Part shown: piece after piece, positions 9,037-16,806 of the stretch
Numbering within the stretch: the first letter of the stretch is position 1
How the letters are laid out: every line of letters starts with the position of its first letter
Assembly: GCA_020832565.1 (NCBI GenBank)
Contig: JAFIEI010000039.1
Location: forward strand, 1 to 36,805
DNA: 36,805 bases
Origin: Salinarimonas sp.
GTDB taxonomy: Bacteria; Pseudomonadota; Alphaproteobacteria; Rhizobiales; Beijerinckiaceae
Direction of reading: 5' to 3'
Notes under the pieces: generated by a model
The model's input: the letters and a program-made list of their open reading frames with translations, nothing else
Databases searched by the model: none
Told to the model about the DNA's origin: nothing
Made by a program: the position numbers and the translations under genes

Positions 9037-10074
9037 ATGTTGAGATTATTGATTACGCTAGCGGTTGGTTTCTGCGGAGGAATAATTGCGGAATTTATCA
9101 ATAGCCCACTCCCATTTCTTTTGGGATCGATTTTTGCTGTTTCTGTTTTTCAGATTTGTTCTTCGAAAGCAATGATTTACGTAAGATTTCGTCAGATCGG
9201 ACAGTTAATACTTGGCGCAGCAATTGGATTGTACTTTTCTAAAGAAGTAGCTCTTAATCTTATTGGTGATTTTGGATTAATGATCGGTATTGCAATAATT
9301 TCAGTAGCGTTTGCTGGTATTGTAGGGCTTTTTATAAGTTACTTTTCGAATATTAGTAGAACAACCGCTTATTTTGCAACCATGCCCGGCGGTGTTTCCG
9401 AGATGTCGAACTTGGCTGAACGGTTCGGCGGCGACCCTGGAGTGGTCGCATTCAGCCAATCAATCCGATTGGTGGCGGTTGTCTTTGTCGTACCTATTGG
9501 ATTATCGTTTTTTATTGATCCTCCACGCATGCATAACGTGGCAGAAGAAAATTTGATTGCTTCGAATTATCGATACTTTATGATAGGTATGATTATTTTG
9601 ACTGCGGTGCTTTTTTCGATTATATTCGAGAACTACCGCGTTATGAATAGCTGGTTTCTCGGCGGGCTGTTGGCAGGAGCCATATTTGCATTTAATGGCA
9701 CTTCACCAGATGTATTACCATTAAGAATTATTGATTTTGGGCAACTTCTTATTGGGTGTGCGCTTGGTACGCGTTTCTATTTGTCTGTAATCATTGAACT
9801 TCGACGAGTTGTTCTGGGGCTTATGTTAGGAAGTGCTCTCTTAATACTTGGTGGAGTTTTATTTAGTATTGTAGTTAGTTATCTCTTCGATCGTTTATTT
9901 CCAACAATATTGCTTGCGATGGCGCCTGGCGGAGTAGCTGAGATGGGAATAACAGCGAGAGTATTACTTTTGGACGTACCAGCTGTAACGGCATTTCATT
10001 TGGTGCGTATCATAATTATTGTGACTATGAGCGGTCTCGTTTTCAGATTGTTTTTACGATACTGGCCTCGTTAG
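9037..10074 (+). CDS. AbrB-family membrane permease
   Basis: The 345-residue polytopic membrane protein is built from two homologous halves. Each ends in a glycine-rich re-entrant segment: MPGGVSEMSNLAERFGGDP in the first half and MAPGGVAEMGITARVLLLD in the second. This is the duplicated AbrB-type architecture, often found near tripartite carboxylate transporter genes; the transported compound is not established. The ATG at 9037 has GGAG eight bases upstream; a TTG at 8992 has a GGAGG too close to it. The gene is among the most AT-rich in the window, in line with horizontal acquisition of the island. The stop codon overlaps a palindromic repeat. Confidence 0.82.
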   Translation: MLRLLITLAVGFCGGIIAEFINSPLPFLLGSIFAVSVFQICSSKAMIYVRFRQIGQLILGAAIGLYFSKEVALNLIGDFGLMIGIAIISVAFAGIVGLFISYFSNISRTTAYFATMPGGVSEMSNLAERFGGDPGVVAFSQSIRLVAVVFVVPIGLSFFIDPPRMHNVAEENLIASNYRYFMIGMIILTAVLFSIIFENYRVMNSWFLGGLLAGAIFAFNGTSPDVLPLRIIDFGQLLIGCALGTRFYLSVIIELRRVVLGLMLGSALLILGGVLFSIVVSYLFDRLFPTILLAMAPGGVAEMGITARVLLLDVPAVTAFHLVRIIIIVTMSGLVFRLFLRYWPR

Positions 10075-10112
10075 AGCGCTATCCGACCTGACAGAGTCAG
10101 ATCGGGCGCTCT
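10073..10112. repeat. Palindromic intergenic element 1
   Basis: AGAGCGC (10073-10079) pairs with GCGCTCT (10106-10112), and CCGACCTGAC pairs with GTCAGATCGG inside it with one G-U pair. A three-base bulge interrupts the left arm. The long stem starts in the stop codon of the permease gene and could act as a terminator, although no U-tract follows. The pairing of this element with a second one nearby resembles dispersed palindromic repeats seen in other Rhizobiales genomes (inference). Confidence 0.7.
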
Positions 10113-10128
10113 AAATCATTGTTTCGTC

Positions 10129-10173
10129 GCATCATTGCGCCCGTCAGCCGGTATCCACCTGACGGCATGATGC
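10129..10173. repeat. Palindromic intergenic element 2
   Basis: An outer stem GCATCAT (10129-10135) / ATGATGC (10167-10173) encloses an inner stem CCGTCAG (10141-10147) / CTGACGG (10159-10165). It lies 16 bases from element 1, and the pair probably forms one composite repeat unit. The base composition changes from AT-rich to GC-rich at about this point. Confidence 0.65.
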
Positions 10174-10179
10174 TCTAAT

Positions 10180-10799
10180 CAATGACAGGAGGTGACGCTT
10201 CGTCGGGACCCGCCTGTGGAACGCCCCCCACAACAGGTGACGGCCCTGGAGCGGATTCCGGTGCGTCGGTTTTGCAGGTTACCGCGTGGACTGCTGTCTT
10301 TCCGCCTTCCGTCCCTTCGCGGCAGCTGTTCGTTCCTCGGCACCTGCAAACGGACGACCCGGTTCCGGTCGTATTCTGACGGATCACTTCGCGCCGATTT
10401 CGATCGTTCATCGCCACTGTCGTTCAACCAGTAGGCGGGTGCTTCCCTTTGTTCGAACAGTTGTCGACCGGCTCAAGGTGAATTTCCATTTCCATACCCG
10501 CGGTAACGGCTTCCGGCACCCCCTGGCAATCTGAAGGACGGTGAGTTCGTCGATAAGTGTCTTGCGGAGGCTTGGGCCAAAGCTCGTGTTTATGCACCTT
10601 GGCAGGATGTTATTCAGGGCCAGATCCGGCAACAATTCGATCAAAGAAGTCTCGGCGTACCGATCGCCTCGCTCTGGCGATGGGTCGCCAAGCCCTTTCC
10701 CCGGCCCATATTTGTTGAGGCATTCAGTGGAACCGGGGTTTCCCGAATGCATTTTTGTCGTGCAGCAGGAATCCGTGCAGCAGGAACAGGAGTCTCTTG
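10180..10799. other. 620-bp stretch with no recognisable gene
   Basis: Several open frames cross this stretch but none has a good start, a ribosome-binding site and a recognisable product. One plus-strand frame stays open from about 10,510 to the egtB start without an ATG near its beginning, and could be the remnant of a decayed gene. No RNA gene or clear promoter was recognised; the egtB promoter must lie near its right end. Confidence 0.45.
10759..10788 (+). repeat. Two tandem 15-bp direct repeats before egtB
   Basis: CGTGCAGCAGGAA occurs at 10759-10771 and again at 10774-10786, giving a 15-bp repeat period. It ends directly before the GGAG ribosome-binding site of egtB. It may be a slippage product or a small regulatory repeat in the leader. 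Confidence 0.6.
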
Positions 10800-12050
10800 A
10801 TGACCACCGCCGTCGCCGCCGCCATCGCCCCCGATAACGCCCTCTCGTTTTTTGGTGCCACGCGCGCGCAAACGCATGCGCTCGTAGCGCCGCTCGTCCC
10901 CGAGGACATGATGCTCCAGTCGATGGAGGATACCAGCCCGGCCAAGTGGCACCTCGCCCACACGACATGGTTCTTCGAAGAGTTCGTCCTGAGGAAATAT
11001 CTCCCGGATTATCGCGCGATCGACGACCGTTTCGCCTTTCTGTTCAACTCGTATTACGTCCAGGCCGGGCCGCGCCACGCCCGTGACAAGCGGGGCCTGA
11101 TTTCCCGACCGGACGGCGAGGCGGTGGCGGCCTACCGCGCGCATGTCGATGAGGCGATCGAAAGATTGCTCGACAGCGACCGCGACGACAGCAATGAAAT
11201 CGCTGCCCTGGTGGAGCTCGGCTGTCATCACGAGATGCAGCATCAGGAACTGCTCGTGACCGATCTGCTCCACGGCCTCTCCTACAATCCGCTCCTGCCC
11301 GCTTATCGCGATCCGGAACCGACGCCGGTCACCGACGAGGTGCCCCTGAACTGGACCAGGCATGACGGCGGGCTCGTCGAGATCGGGCATGACGGGAACG
11401 GCTTCGCCTATGATTGCGAGGGGCCGCGCCACAAGACCTGGCTGGCCCCGTTCGCGATCGCGGATCGGCCGGTCACGAACCGGGACTGGATCAGTTTCAT
11501 GGAGGATGGCGGCTATGAGCAGCAGGCGCTCTGGCTGAGCGATGGCTGGGCCTGCCGCCAGCGCGAGGGTTGGGACGCCCCGCTCTACTGGTGGCGCCAG
11601 GACGATTCCTGGTGGAACTTCACCCTGCGTGGTCCCCAGCCGATCAATCTGGACGCGCCGGTTTGCCATGTCAGCTATTACGAGGCCGATGCCTTCGCCC
11701 GATGGGCCGGCTCGCGCCTGCCCACCGAGGCGGAGTCGGAAGTCGCGTTCCGCGACCAGCCTATTCGCGGAAATTTTCTCGAGAAAGCGCAGTTTCGCCC
11801 CCTTCCCGGCAAGGGACCGTGGGGCGATGTCTGGGAGTGGACCCAAAGCCCCTTCACGCCCTATCCCGGATTTCGACCGCCGGAGGGCGCCATTGGTGAA
11901 TACAATGGCAAGTTCATGATCAACCAACTCGTTCTGCGCGGCGGATCCTGCGCGACGCCCGCAGCGCAGATGCGCCCGAGCTACCGGACGTTCTTCTACC
12001 CGCATCAACGCTGGCAAATGCTGGGACTGCGGCTGGCAAAGGACGTTTGA
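10800..12050 (+). CDS. egtB: Ergothioneine biosynthesis sulfoxide synthase EgtB
   Basis: The 416-residue non-haem iron enzyme joins a sulfur donor to hercynine in ergothioneine synthesis. The N-terminal DinB-like domain supplies the iron ligands: the His pair in WHLAHTTW (about 51-54) and the HEMQHQE motif (H144, H148). The C-terminal formylglycine-generating-enzyme-like domain ends in GEYNGKFM and VLRGGSCATP, typical of EgtB. Length is normal for the family. The ATG at 10800 has GGAG seven bases upstream. egtD follows after one base, so the two are translationally coupled. No egtC or egtE is seen here, so the sulfur donor and the later C-S cleavage step are unresolved from this window. Confidence 0.95.
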   Translation: MTTAVAAAIAPDNALSFFGATRAQTHALVAPLVPEDMMLQSMEDTSPAKWHLAHTTWFFEEFVLRKYLPDYRAIDDRFAFLFNSYYVQAGPRHARDKRGLISRPDGEAVAAYRAHVDEAIERLLDSDRDDSNEIAALVELGCHHEMQHQELLVTDLLHGLSYNPLLPAYRDPEPTPVTDEVPLNWTRHDGGLVEIGHDGNGFAYDCEGPRHKTWLAPFAIADRPVTNRDWISFMEDGGYEQQALWLSDGWACRQREGWDAPLYWWRQDDSWWNFTLRGPQPINLDAPVCHVSYYEADAFARWAGSRLPTEAESEVAFRDQPIRGNFLEKAQFRPLPGKGPWGDVWEWTQSPFTPYPGFRPPEGAIGEYNGKFMINQLVLRGGSCATPAAQMRPSYRTFFYPHQRWQMLGLRLAKDV

Positions 12051-12051
12051 G

Positions 12052-13011
12052 ATGAACAAGATGGTGACGCAAAACACGCCTCTGCTGACGGAGGCCCTCG
12101 AAGGGCTGCGCGCCTCCCCGAAGGAATTGCACCCGAAATGGTTCTATGACAGCGCCGGCAGCGTGTTGTTCGAACAGATCACCGAACTGCCGGAATATTA
12201 TGTGACCCGCACGGAGTTGGCCGTGCTGCGGGACAATGTCGCGATGATCGCACCCTATGTGCCGCAGGCTTCGGCGCTGGTCGAGCTCGGCAGTGGCGCG
12301 AGCACGAAGACCCGCATTCTCCTCGACGCTCTGGACGGCTTCGACACCTATGTCCCGGTCGATATTTCGGAGGATTTTCTCAAGTCAGTGGCCGAGGAGA
12401 TCGATCGAAGCTATCCGGCGCTCGAAGTCTTGCCCCTCGCCGGCGACCTGCTCGGCGAGCTGACGCTGCCGGATGCCGTCGCCGGTCGCCCGACCGTCGG
12501 GTTCTTTCCCGGCTCGACCCTCGGCAACCTGGAACCGCCCGAGGCGCGGGCGTTGCTGCGCCGGGTCCGAGACTGGCCCGATATCGCCGCCCTCGTGCTC
12601 GGCATCGATCTCGTCAAGGATCCGGACGTGCTGGTGCGTGCCTATGATGATGCGCAGGGCGTGACCGCTGCCTTCAATCGAAATGTTCTCGCACGGCTCA
12701 ACCGCGAGGCGGGTGGCGAATTCGATCCGGAGAGTTTCGCCCATGAGGCACGCTGGAATGCGCAAAAGTCGCGCATCGAGATGCATCTGGTCAGCAGGAC
12801 CGATCAACGGGTCAGGCTCGGAACCGAGACGGTGACCTTCATGTCCGGTGAGAGCATCCATACCGAGAACAGCCACAAATATACCCGTCAGGCCCTTGTC
12901 GAGATGGCAGTCAATAGCGGCTGGTCCGTCGCCGAATTCCTGACGGATGACGATGCCTGGTTCGCCGTGGCCGTATTGACGCCGAGAGATGCGACCCGCT
13001 CTCAGAACTGA
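12052..13011 (+). CDS. egtD: L-histidine N-alpha-methyltransferase EgtD
   Basis: The 319-residue SAM-dependent enzyme trimethylates histidine to hercynine, the first step of ergothioneine synthesis. It shows the EgtD opening LHPKWFYDSAGSVLFEQI, the TELPEYY segment, the SAM-binding VELGSGASTKT motif near residue 85, and the C-terminal ENSHKYT segment. Its ATG follows the egtB stop by one base, so translation is probably coupled. An in-frame ATG three codons later is a possible alternative start. Confidence 0.95.
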   Translation: MNKMVTQNTPLLTEALEGLRASPKELHPKWFYDSAGSVLFEQITELPEYYVTRTELAVLRDNVAMIAPYVPQASALVELGSGASTKTRILLDALDGFDTYVPVDISEDFLKSVAEEIDRSYPALEVLPLAGDLLGELTLPDAVAGRPTVGFFPGSTLGNLEPPEARALLRRVRDWPDIAALVLGIDLVKDPDVLVRAYDDAQGVTAAFNRNVLARLNREAGGEFDPESFAHEARWNAQKSRIEMHLVSRTDQRVRLGTETVTFMSGESIHTENSHKYTRQALVEMAVNSGWSVAEFLTDDDAWFAVAVLTPRDATRSQN

Positions 13012-13360
13012 ACACGCCGGAAATTGAAAAAAAATCACAAATGTGAAAAGCGTCGACACGGACCCGGACCCTAATCCGTTTAACGGCAAAGCTTCCAGTT
13101 CGACGTCCGACGCTGAGCGGAGTCGAAATCCTGCACTGATCCACCCGAATATGGATCGTTCTCCGCGAGAATGCAATGATCCGCCCCCGCGCAGCCTGCC
13201 GGCCCGGCCATTTGGCGGTCGTACTCGATGTTCACGACGCTCCAGACAGCGTGACGGCGCTCGGACGGGAAGCGGGAAATCCATGATGGCCAGCCATGCC
13301 GCTGTTCTGCTAGATGCGGGAGCGGCTGCGATTCCTGCCGCCGTGGCCGGAGATTTGCCG
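13012..13360 (+). other. Intergenic stretch between egtD and the flavin oxidase
   Basis: A short A-rich run (13024-13040) follows egtD. The rest stays open in the oxidase frame from a GTG at 13043, but its translation is rich in Arg, Pro and Ser and lacks any oxidase-like pattern, so it is probably untranslated. In-frame ATGs at 13283 and 13286 are possible starts with weak ribosome-binding sites. No terminator or promoter is evident. Confidence 0.4.
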
Positions 13361-14953
13361 ATGGCTGACGATGAATTTGCAGGCCGCGACACGACGGGCC
13401 GCGACGCCTCGGATCTCGACGCCTTTCTGCGGACCGCCGGCGCGATCCTCGGGAGCGAGCGGGTCACGACACCCGACGCGCTTGCCGGATCCGCGCAGCG
13501 CGCGACCTTTCCATGGCCCGGACGAATCCTCGGCTGCCTGCGCCCTGCCGATGCAGAAAGTGTACCGCCGCTCCTCGCTGCGGCGACGCGGCATCGGGTG
13601 CCGATCCATCCGGTCAGCCGGGGGCGAAGCTGGGGGCTCGGCTCGCGTTTGCCGCCACGCGATGCCGTCTTGCTCGATCTGGGCGATCTCGATCGCATCC
13701 TCGGGATCGACATGCGGCGCGGGACGGCGCGTATCGAACCCGGCGTGACCTTCGCCGCGCTGCAAAGGCGGCTGGCGCATGAGGGGCTGGCATTCCACCT
13801 GCCCAGTTTCGGCGGACCGACCGATGCCAGCGTGCTGGCCAATGCGTTGGAGCGCGGAGAGGGTGCGGGGCCGTTCGGCGACCGTTTCGGTGCGCTGTGG
13901 GATATCGATCTCGCGCTCGCCACCGGCGAGCGTTTCTCGACCGGGGCCGACCGTCACGCCGAACCGGCCCGCGCGATCCATCCGCGACCGGCGGGACCGG
14001 TTCTGGAAGGTCTGTTCTCGCAATCAGGTTTCGGCATTGCGCTGGCGGGGACGATTGCGCTGCAGCCGACACTTCCCCATGCGCTCGCGCTCGTGGCCGA
14101 GATCGGAGGGCATGACGCATTGCCGGGTGCAATTGCGACCCTCGCGCGCCTCATCCATGCAGGGATCGTCCCTGCGCATTCGGTCGCTGTCTGGAACGGC
14201 GCGAAGCGGCGGGCCTCGCTCCCCGCAGCCGCGGCTCGGGATCTGTCCGAGGGACTATCGACCGACACCACGGCGGATGATGATTTCGCACTCTCCGTCA
14301 TGTTGACGGCGGCGCATCCCGACCTTCTGCGCATCCTGCGATCGATCGTCGAAGCCGAGCTCAGGCCGGTCACCTCCGCGATTTCGGTGCATGACGACCG
14401 TGATGCGTCGGGCCGGCGTCTCGACACGCAGCTGACGGGTTTCAGCGATGGGCGCAACGTACTGAGCGTCTATGCGGGCAAGCCGGTAAAACCGGATGTG
14501 CCCGGCAATCCCGATGCTGACGGCTGCGGGTTTCTCTGGCTCTGCCCGGTAGTTCCGCTGGATGGTACGGCTGTCGCGGCGGTCGCCGGGGATGTCGATC
14601 AGGTGATGCAGGAATTCCGGAACGGGGGGCAGCGCTTCCTGCATCCGGCTCTGGGCTTCCAGGCGGTGAGCGCCCGCGCGTTTCATGCCTATGTATCGCT
14701 CGCCTGGGATCGCGATGCGCCCGGCGCGGATGCGCTGGCGATGCGGGCGCATGACGCGCTCGTCGCGCGCTTTGCGGCGCGAGGCTTCACCCCATACCGG
14801 CTCGCGCTGGCGACGATCAGCGCATTCGCGACGCCCGAAGATGCGTCCGCGCCGGTCATTGCGCGATTGCGGGCCGCGCTCGACCCTGAAGGCATACTCT
14901 CGCCCGGGAAATGCGGGGCGGGACATGCGAAACCGGGATCGGGATCGCCATGA
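13361..14953 (+). CDS. VAO-type FAD-linked oxidase
   Basis: From the chosen start the product is 530 residues, a usual length for the vanillyl-alcohol-oxidase / 4-cresol dehydrogenase type. The FAD-binding domain shows the pyrophosphate-loop pattern SRGRSWGLGSR followed by VLLDLGDLDRI. The C-terminus shows PYRLALATI and ALDPEGILSPGKCG, typical of this group, which oxidises phenolic or alcohol substrates. The substrate here is unknown. The ATG at 13361 is preferred because GGAG lies eight bases upstream and the length fits; 13283 is the main alternative. It follows egtBD on the same strand and ends 24 bases from the converging small gene, with a short hairpin between them. A link to ergothioneine is only positional. 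Confidence 0.8.
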   Translation: MADDEFAGRDTTGRDASDLDAFLRTAGAILGSERVTTPDALAGSAQRATFPWPGRILGCLRPADAESVPPLLAAATRHRVPIHPVSRGRSWGLGSRLPPRDAVLLDLGDLDRILGIDMRRGTARIEPGVTFAALQRRLAHEGLAFHLPSFGGPTDASVLANALERGEGAGPFGDRFGALWDIDLALATGERFSTGADRHAEPARAIHPRPAGPVLEGLFSQSGFGIALAGTIALQPTLPHALALVAEIGGHDALPGAIATLARLIHAGIVPAHSVAVWNGAKRRASLPAAAARDLSEGLSTDTTADDDFALSVMLTAAHPDLLRILRSIVEAELRPVTSAISVHDDRDASGRRLDTQLTGFSDGRNVLSVYAGKPVKPDVPGNPDADGCGFLWLCPVVPLDGTAVAAVAGDVDQVMQEFRNGGQRFLHPALGFQAVSARAFHAYVSLAWDRDAPGADALAMRAHDALVARFAARGFTPYRLALATISAFATPEDASAPVIARLRAALDPEGILSPGKCGAGHAKPGSGSP

Positions 14954-14959
14954 TCCGCA

Positions 14960-14978
14960 ATCCCGGGCGCGGGGTTTT
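14960..14978 (+). terminator. Short terminator-like hairpin after the VAO-type oxidase
   Basis: ATCCCG pairs with CGGGGT around a GGCG tetraloop (one G-U pair), followed by TTT. It sits exactly in the gap between two converging genes, where a terminator is expected. The stem is short, so confidence is moderate. Confidence 0.45.
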
Positions 14979-15436
14979 CAATGCTTGCCGGCGCTCGAGA
15001 GGCGTGCGACTGCGGCTGCGCTCACGAAGGCGCTCGCGAGCGCCGCATGCGGGGAGATGCCTCCCTTCAGAGCATCCGAGAAGGTGACTTCGGCAGCCTT
15101 GATCGTCGCCTCCCCGAACGGGACATCGGCCAGGGCCTCGCGCTTGATCTGCACGACCCGGTCGAAGGCCTGGCGAACATCACCGGTCTCGTCGAGGGTT
15201 TTCGAGAAGACATCGAGCGCCAGCACGAGTTCGCCTTCGCCGATCGCCGAGGCGAGAGCCGATTCGGTGCTTTCGCCGCCGGCGATCCGCGACGTTGCGG
15301 ATTCCTCGGCCTTGAGCCCGATCAGTGCCGCCTGTCCCGGCTTCCAGCCAGAGACCGAAGCCCCGGCGGCAGCGAGGCCGATCAGCATGTCCTTGACGTT
15401 CCCGACCGTTTCGATGGCCGCATTGCGATCGCTCAT
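14978..15436 (-). CDS. Small helical protein of unknown function, downstream of the GG-leader protein
   Basis: The 152-residue product is Ala-rich and predicted mostly helical, with no Cys, no signal peptide and no clear membrane segment. A short motif occurs twice, about 72 residues apart: GGESTESALASAI (53-65) and GGISPHAALASAF (125-137), which hints at an internal duplication. AAGG lies seven bases before the ATG at 15436; an ATG directly before it is equally in frame. It follows the GG-leader protein by about 60 bases on the same strand and probably shares its transcript. I do not recognise the family. It could be an accessory, chaperone or self-protection protein for the exported cargo, but nothing in the sequence decides this. 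Confidence 0.75.
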   Translation of the reverse strand: MSDRNAAIETVGNVKDMLIGLAAAGASVSGWKPGQAALIGLKAEESATSRIAGGESTESALASAIGEGELVLALDVFSKTLDETGDVRQAFDRVVQIKREALADVPFGEATIKAAEVTFSDALKGGISPHAALASAFVSAAAVARLSSAGKH

Positions 15437-15499
15437 CATTCTACCTTTCCAGTGGAATCAGACATTCATGCTTCGGTGAGACGCGGGTCCGGCCCCGGC

Positions 15500-16645
15500 T
15501 TACCAGTGATGGAATGCGTGCTTGATCGAATGCCCGACCTTGTGGGCCGTGTGGCTGACAGTATGGGCGAAATGCTTTGCCTCATGCACGACCGCATGTC
15601 CGACATGCTGGGCTTCATGTGCAACGGCATGGGCCACATGCTTCGCCTCATGCGCAACATGGTTTGCTTCATGCGCGACGGCGTGACCGACATGCTGGGC
15701 CTCGTTCGCGACGGTATGCCCGACATGTTGCGCCTCGTGTACGACCGCATGGCCGACGTTCTGCGCTTCATGGGCAACGGCATGGCCGATATTCTGCGCC
15801 TCGTGCGCGACGGCGGGGCCGACCGTATGGTGCAGGTAATCGGCGGCGTGCTCAAAGGGCTGGGTATTGATCGAAACGTCGAGATCGGCATGCAGACCCA
15901 GGCCGGCCGCGACATCACCGCCGACGCCGAAGTTCAGATGGTGATGGGAGTAGCCCGCATGGGCCTCTCCGCCGATGCCCACCTCGCCGACGCTCCCGCC
16001 GGCACTGGCGCTTTCATGGACGACACCGCCGACCGTCCCTTGCACGGATTCGTGGCCCTCGGCGCCCGCACCCGCCGAGGCGCCGTAGCTGCCACCGGCA
16101 CCATATGCGCCATGACCGTGCTGGATTCCGACATCGGCATCCGCGTCGGCATGGACCGTTGCCGATCCGCCGCCATTGGCGTGGACCGAGTCACCGTAAT
16201 GATCGCCGATATGTGCATCGACATCACCGGATACGCCGGCACTGGCGCCGACGTTGGCATTGGCGCTGGTCGAATTATGATCGGAATGGGCGCCACCTGA
16301 TGCGCCGGCAGCCGCCGAGGCGTCGCCGGTTGCGGAGGCCGTGGCCGGACCCGCGCCGATATGCGCTTCGCCATGTGCGCCGGCTTCGGCCCCGACCGTG
16401 CCGCTTGCGCCGTGGGAATCGGCGTGACCGCTCGCACCCGCGGCCGCATGTGCCGAGCCGGACGCGTCACCCTCGTAGCCGTTGCCGTGAAATCCCGCCG
16501 ACCCGCCGGCATCCGCATGAACACCCGCATCAGGATCGGCCCAGCCGCCATCTCCGTCGGAGAACACCCTTGTACCGCCGGCAACGCCATCGAGTTCATC
16601 GAGTTCGATGGCACCATCGAGTTTGGCGAGGTTTACCTTGTTCAT
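15500..16645 (-). CDS. Double-glycine-leader His-rich repeat protein, predicted cargo of the adjacent exporter
   Basis: The 381-residue protein begins with a 24-residue leader ending LDELDGVAGG. It fits the C39-peptidase consensus: GG at -2/-1, Val at -4, Leu at -7, Glu at -8, Ile at -12. The mature part (about 357 residues) has two zones. Residues 25-270 are low-complexity, rich in Gly, Ala, His, Asp and Ser. Residues 278-372 are 11-residue repeats of the form AVAHEAQHVGH with one 7-residue unit, ending in HHW. The last 104 residues contain 26 His. His at repeat positions 4, 8 and 11 would line one helix face, with Val at 2 and 9 on another. There is no Cys, so no lanthionine or disulfide. 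The ATG at 16645 has a GCAGG box; an ATG six codons earlier is possible. Likely secreted; metal binding or membrane activity is inference. Confidence 0.85.
   Translation of the reverse strand: MNKVNLAKLDGAIELDELDGVAGGTRVFSDGDGGWADPDAGVHADAGGSAGFHGNGYEGDASGSAHAAAGASGHADSHGASGTVGAEAGAHGEAHIGAGPATASATGDASAAAGASGGAHSDHNSTSANANVGASAGVSGDVDAHIGDHYGDSVHANGGGSATVHADADADVGIQHGHGAYGAGGSYGASAGAGAEGHESVQGTVGGVVHESASAGGSVGEVGIGGEAHAGYSHHHLNFGVGGDVAAGLGLHADLDVSINTQPFEHAADYLHHTVGPAVAHEAQNIGHAVAHEAQNVGHAVVHEAQHVGHTVANEAQHVGHAVAHEANHVAHEAKHVAHAVAHEAQHVGHAVVHEAKHFAHTVSHTAHKVGHSIKHAFHHW
15530..15814 (-). repeat. 33-bp coding repeats (hendecads) in the GG-leader protein gene
   Basis: Eight imperfect 33-bp units and one 21-bp unit encode residues 278-372. 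The protein repeat is better conserved than the DNA, which suggests selection on the helix rather than recent slippage. Confidence 0.85.
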
Positions 16646-16663
16646 GCGACCTGCCCCTGTCAT

Positions 16664-16806
16664 GCGTGTTTCAATTGCAATGCAGGCTAGGAAGGATTCC
16701 CTTTTATCTTCTTAATACAAAATCTAATCTTGAATAAAGAATCAGAATCGAATTCTGAACTGCTCTCCTTGATGAATATATCATGAGTATCTGGGTAATG
16801 TTTCAT
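16664..16806 (-). other. AT-rich leader region before the GG-leader gene
   Basis: This 143-bp gap separates the second ABC transporter gene from the cargo gene and is far more AT-rich than its surroundings. It holds a perfect inverted repeat, TCAGAAT (16742-16748) / ATTCTGA (16752-16758), around CGA. It may give the cargo gene its own promoter or an mRNA processing site, but I cannot point to convincing -35 and -10 boxes. Confidence 0.5.

Noticed and set aside
10408-10968. Minus-strand frame spanning the gap and the egtB start
   Set aside because: It overlaps the egtB 5' end, lacks a ribosome-binding site and shows no recognisable domain.
13043-13360. N-terminal extension of the VAO-type oxidase
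   Set aside because: The extra 106 residues do not look like protein and the family length fits a start at 13361.
15275-15283. Internal Gly-Gly of the 152-residue protein as a second export leader
   Set aside because: It lies at residues 53-54 and lacks the hydrophobic and Glu positions of a C39 leader; Arg stands at -4.
15530-15814. Regularly spaced 33-bp repeats that could suggest a CRISPR array
   Set aside because: The units are contiguous, have no spacers, and encode in-frame hendecads of the GG-leader protein.
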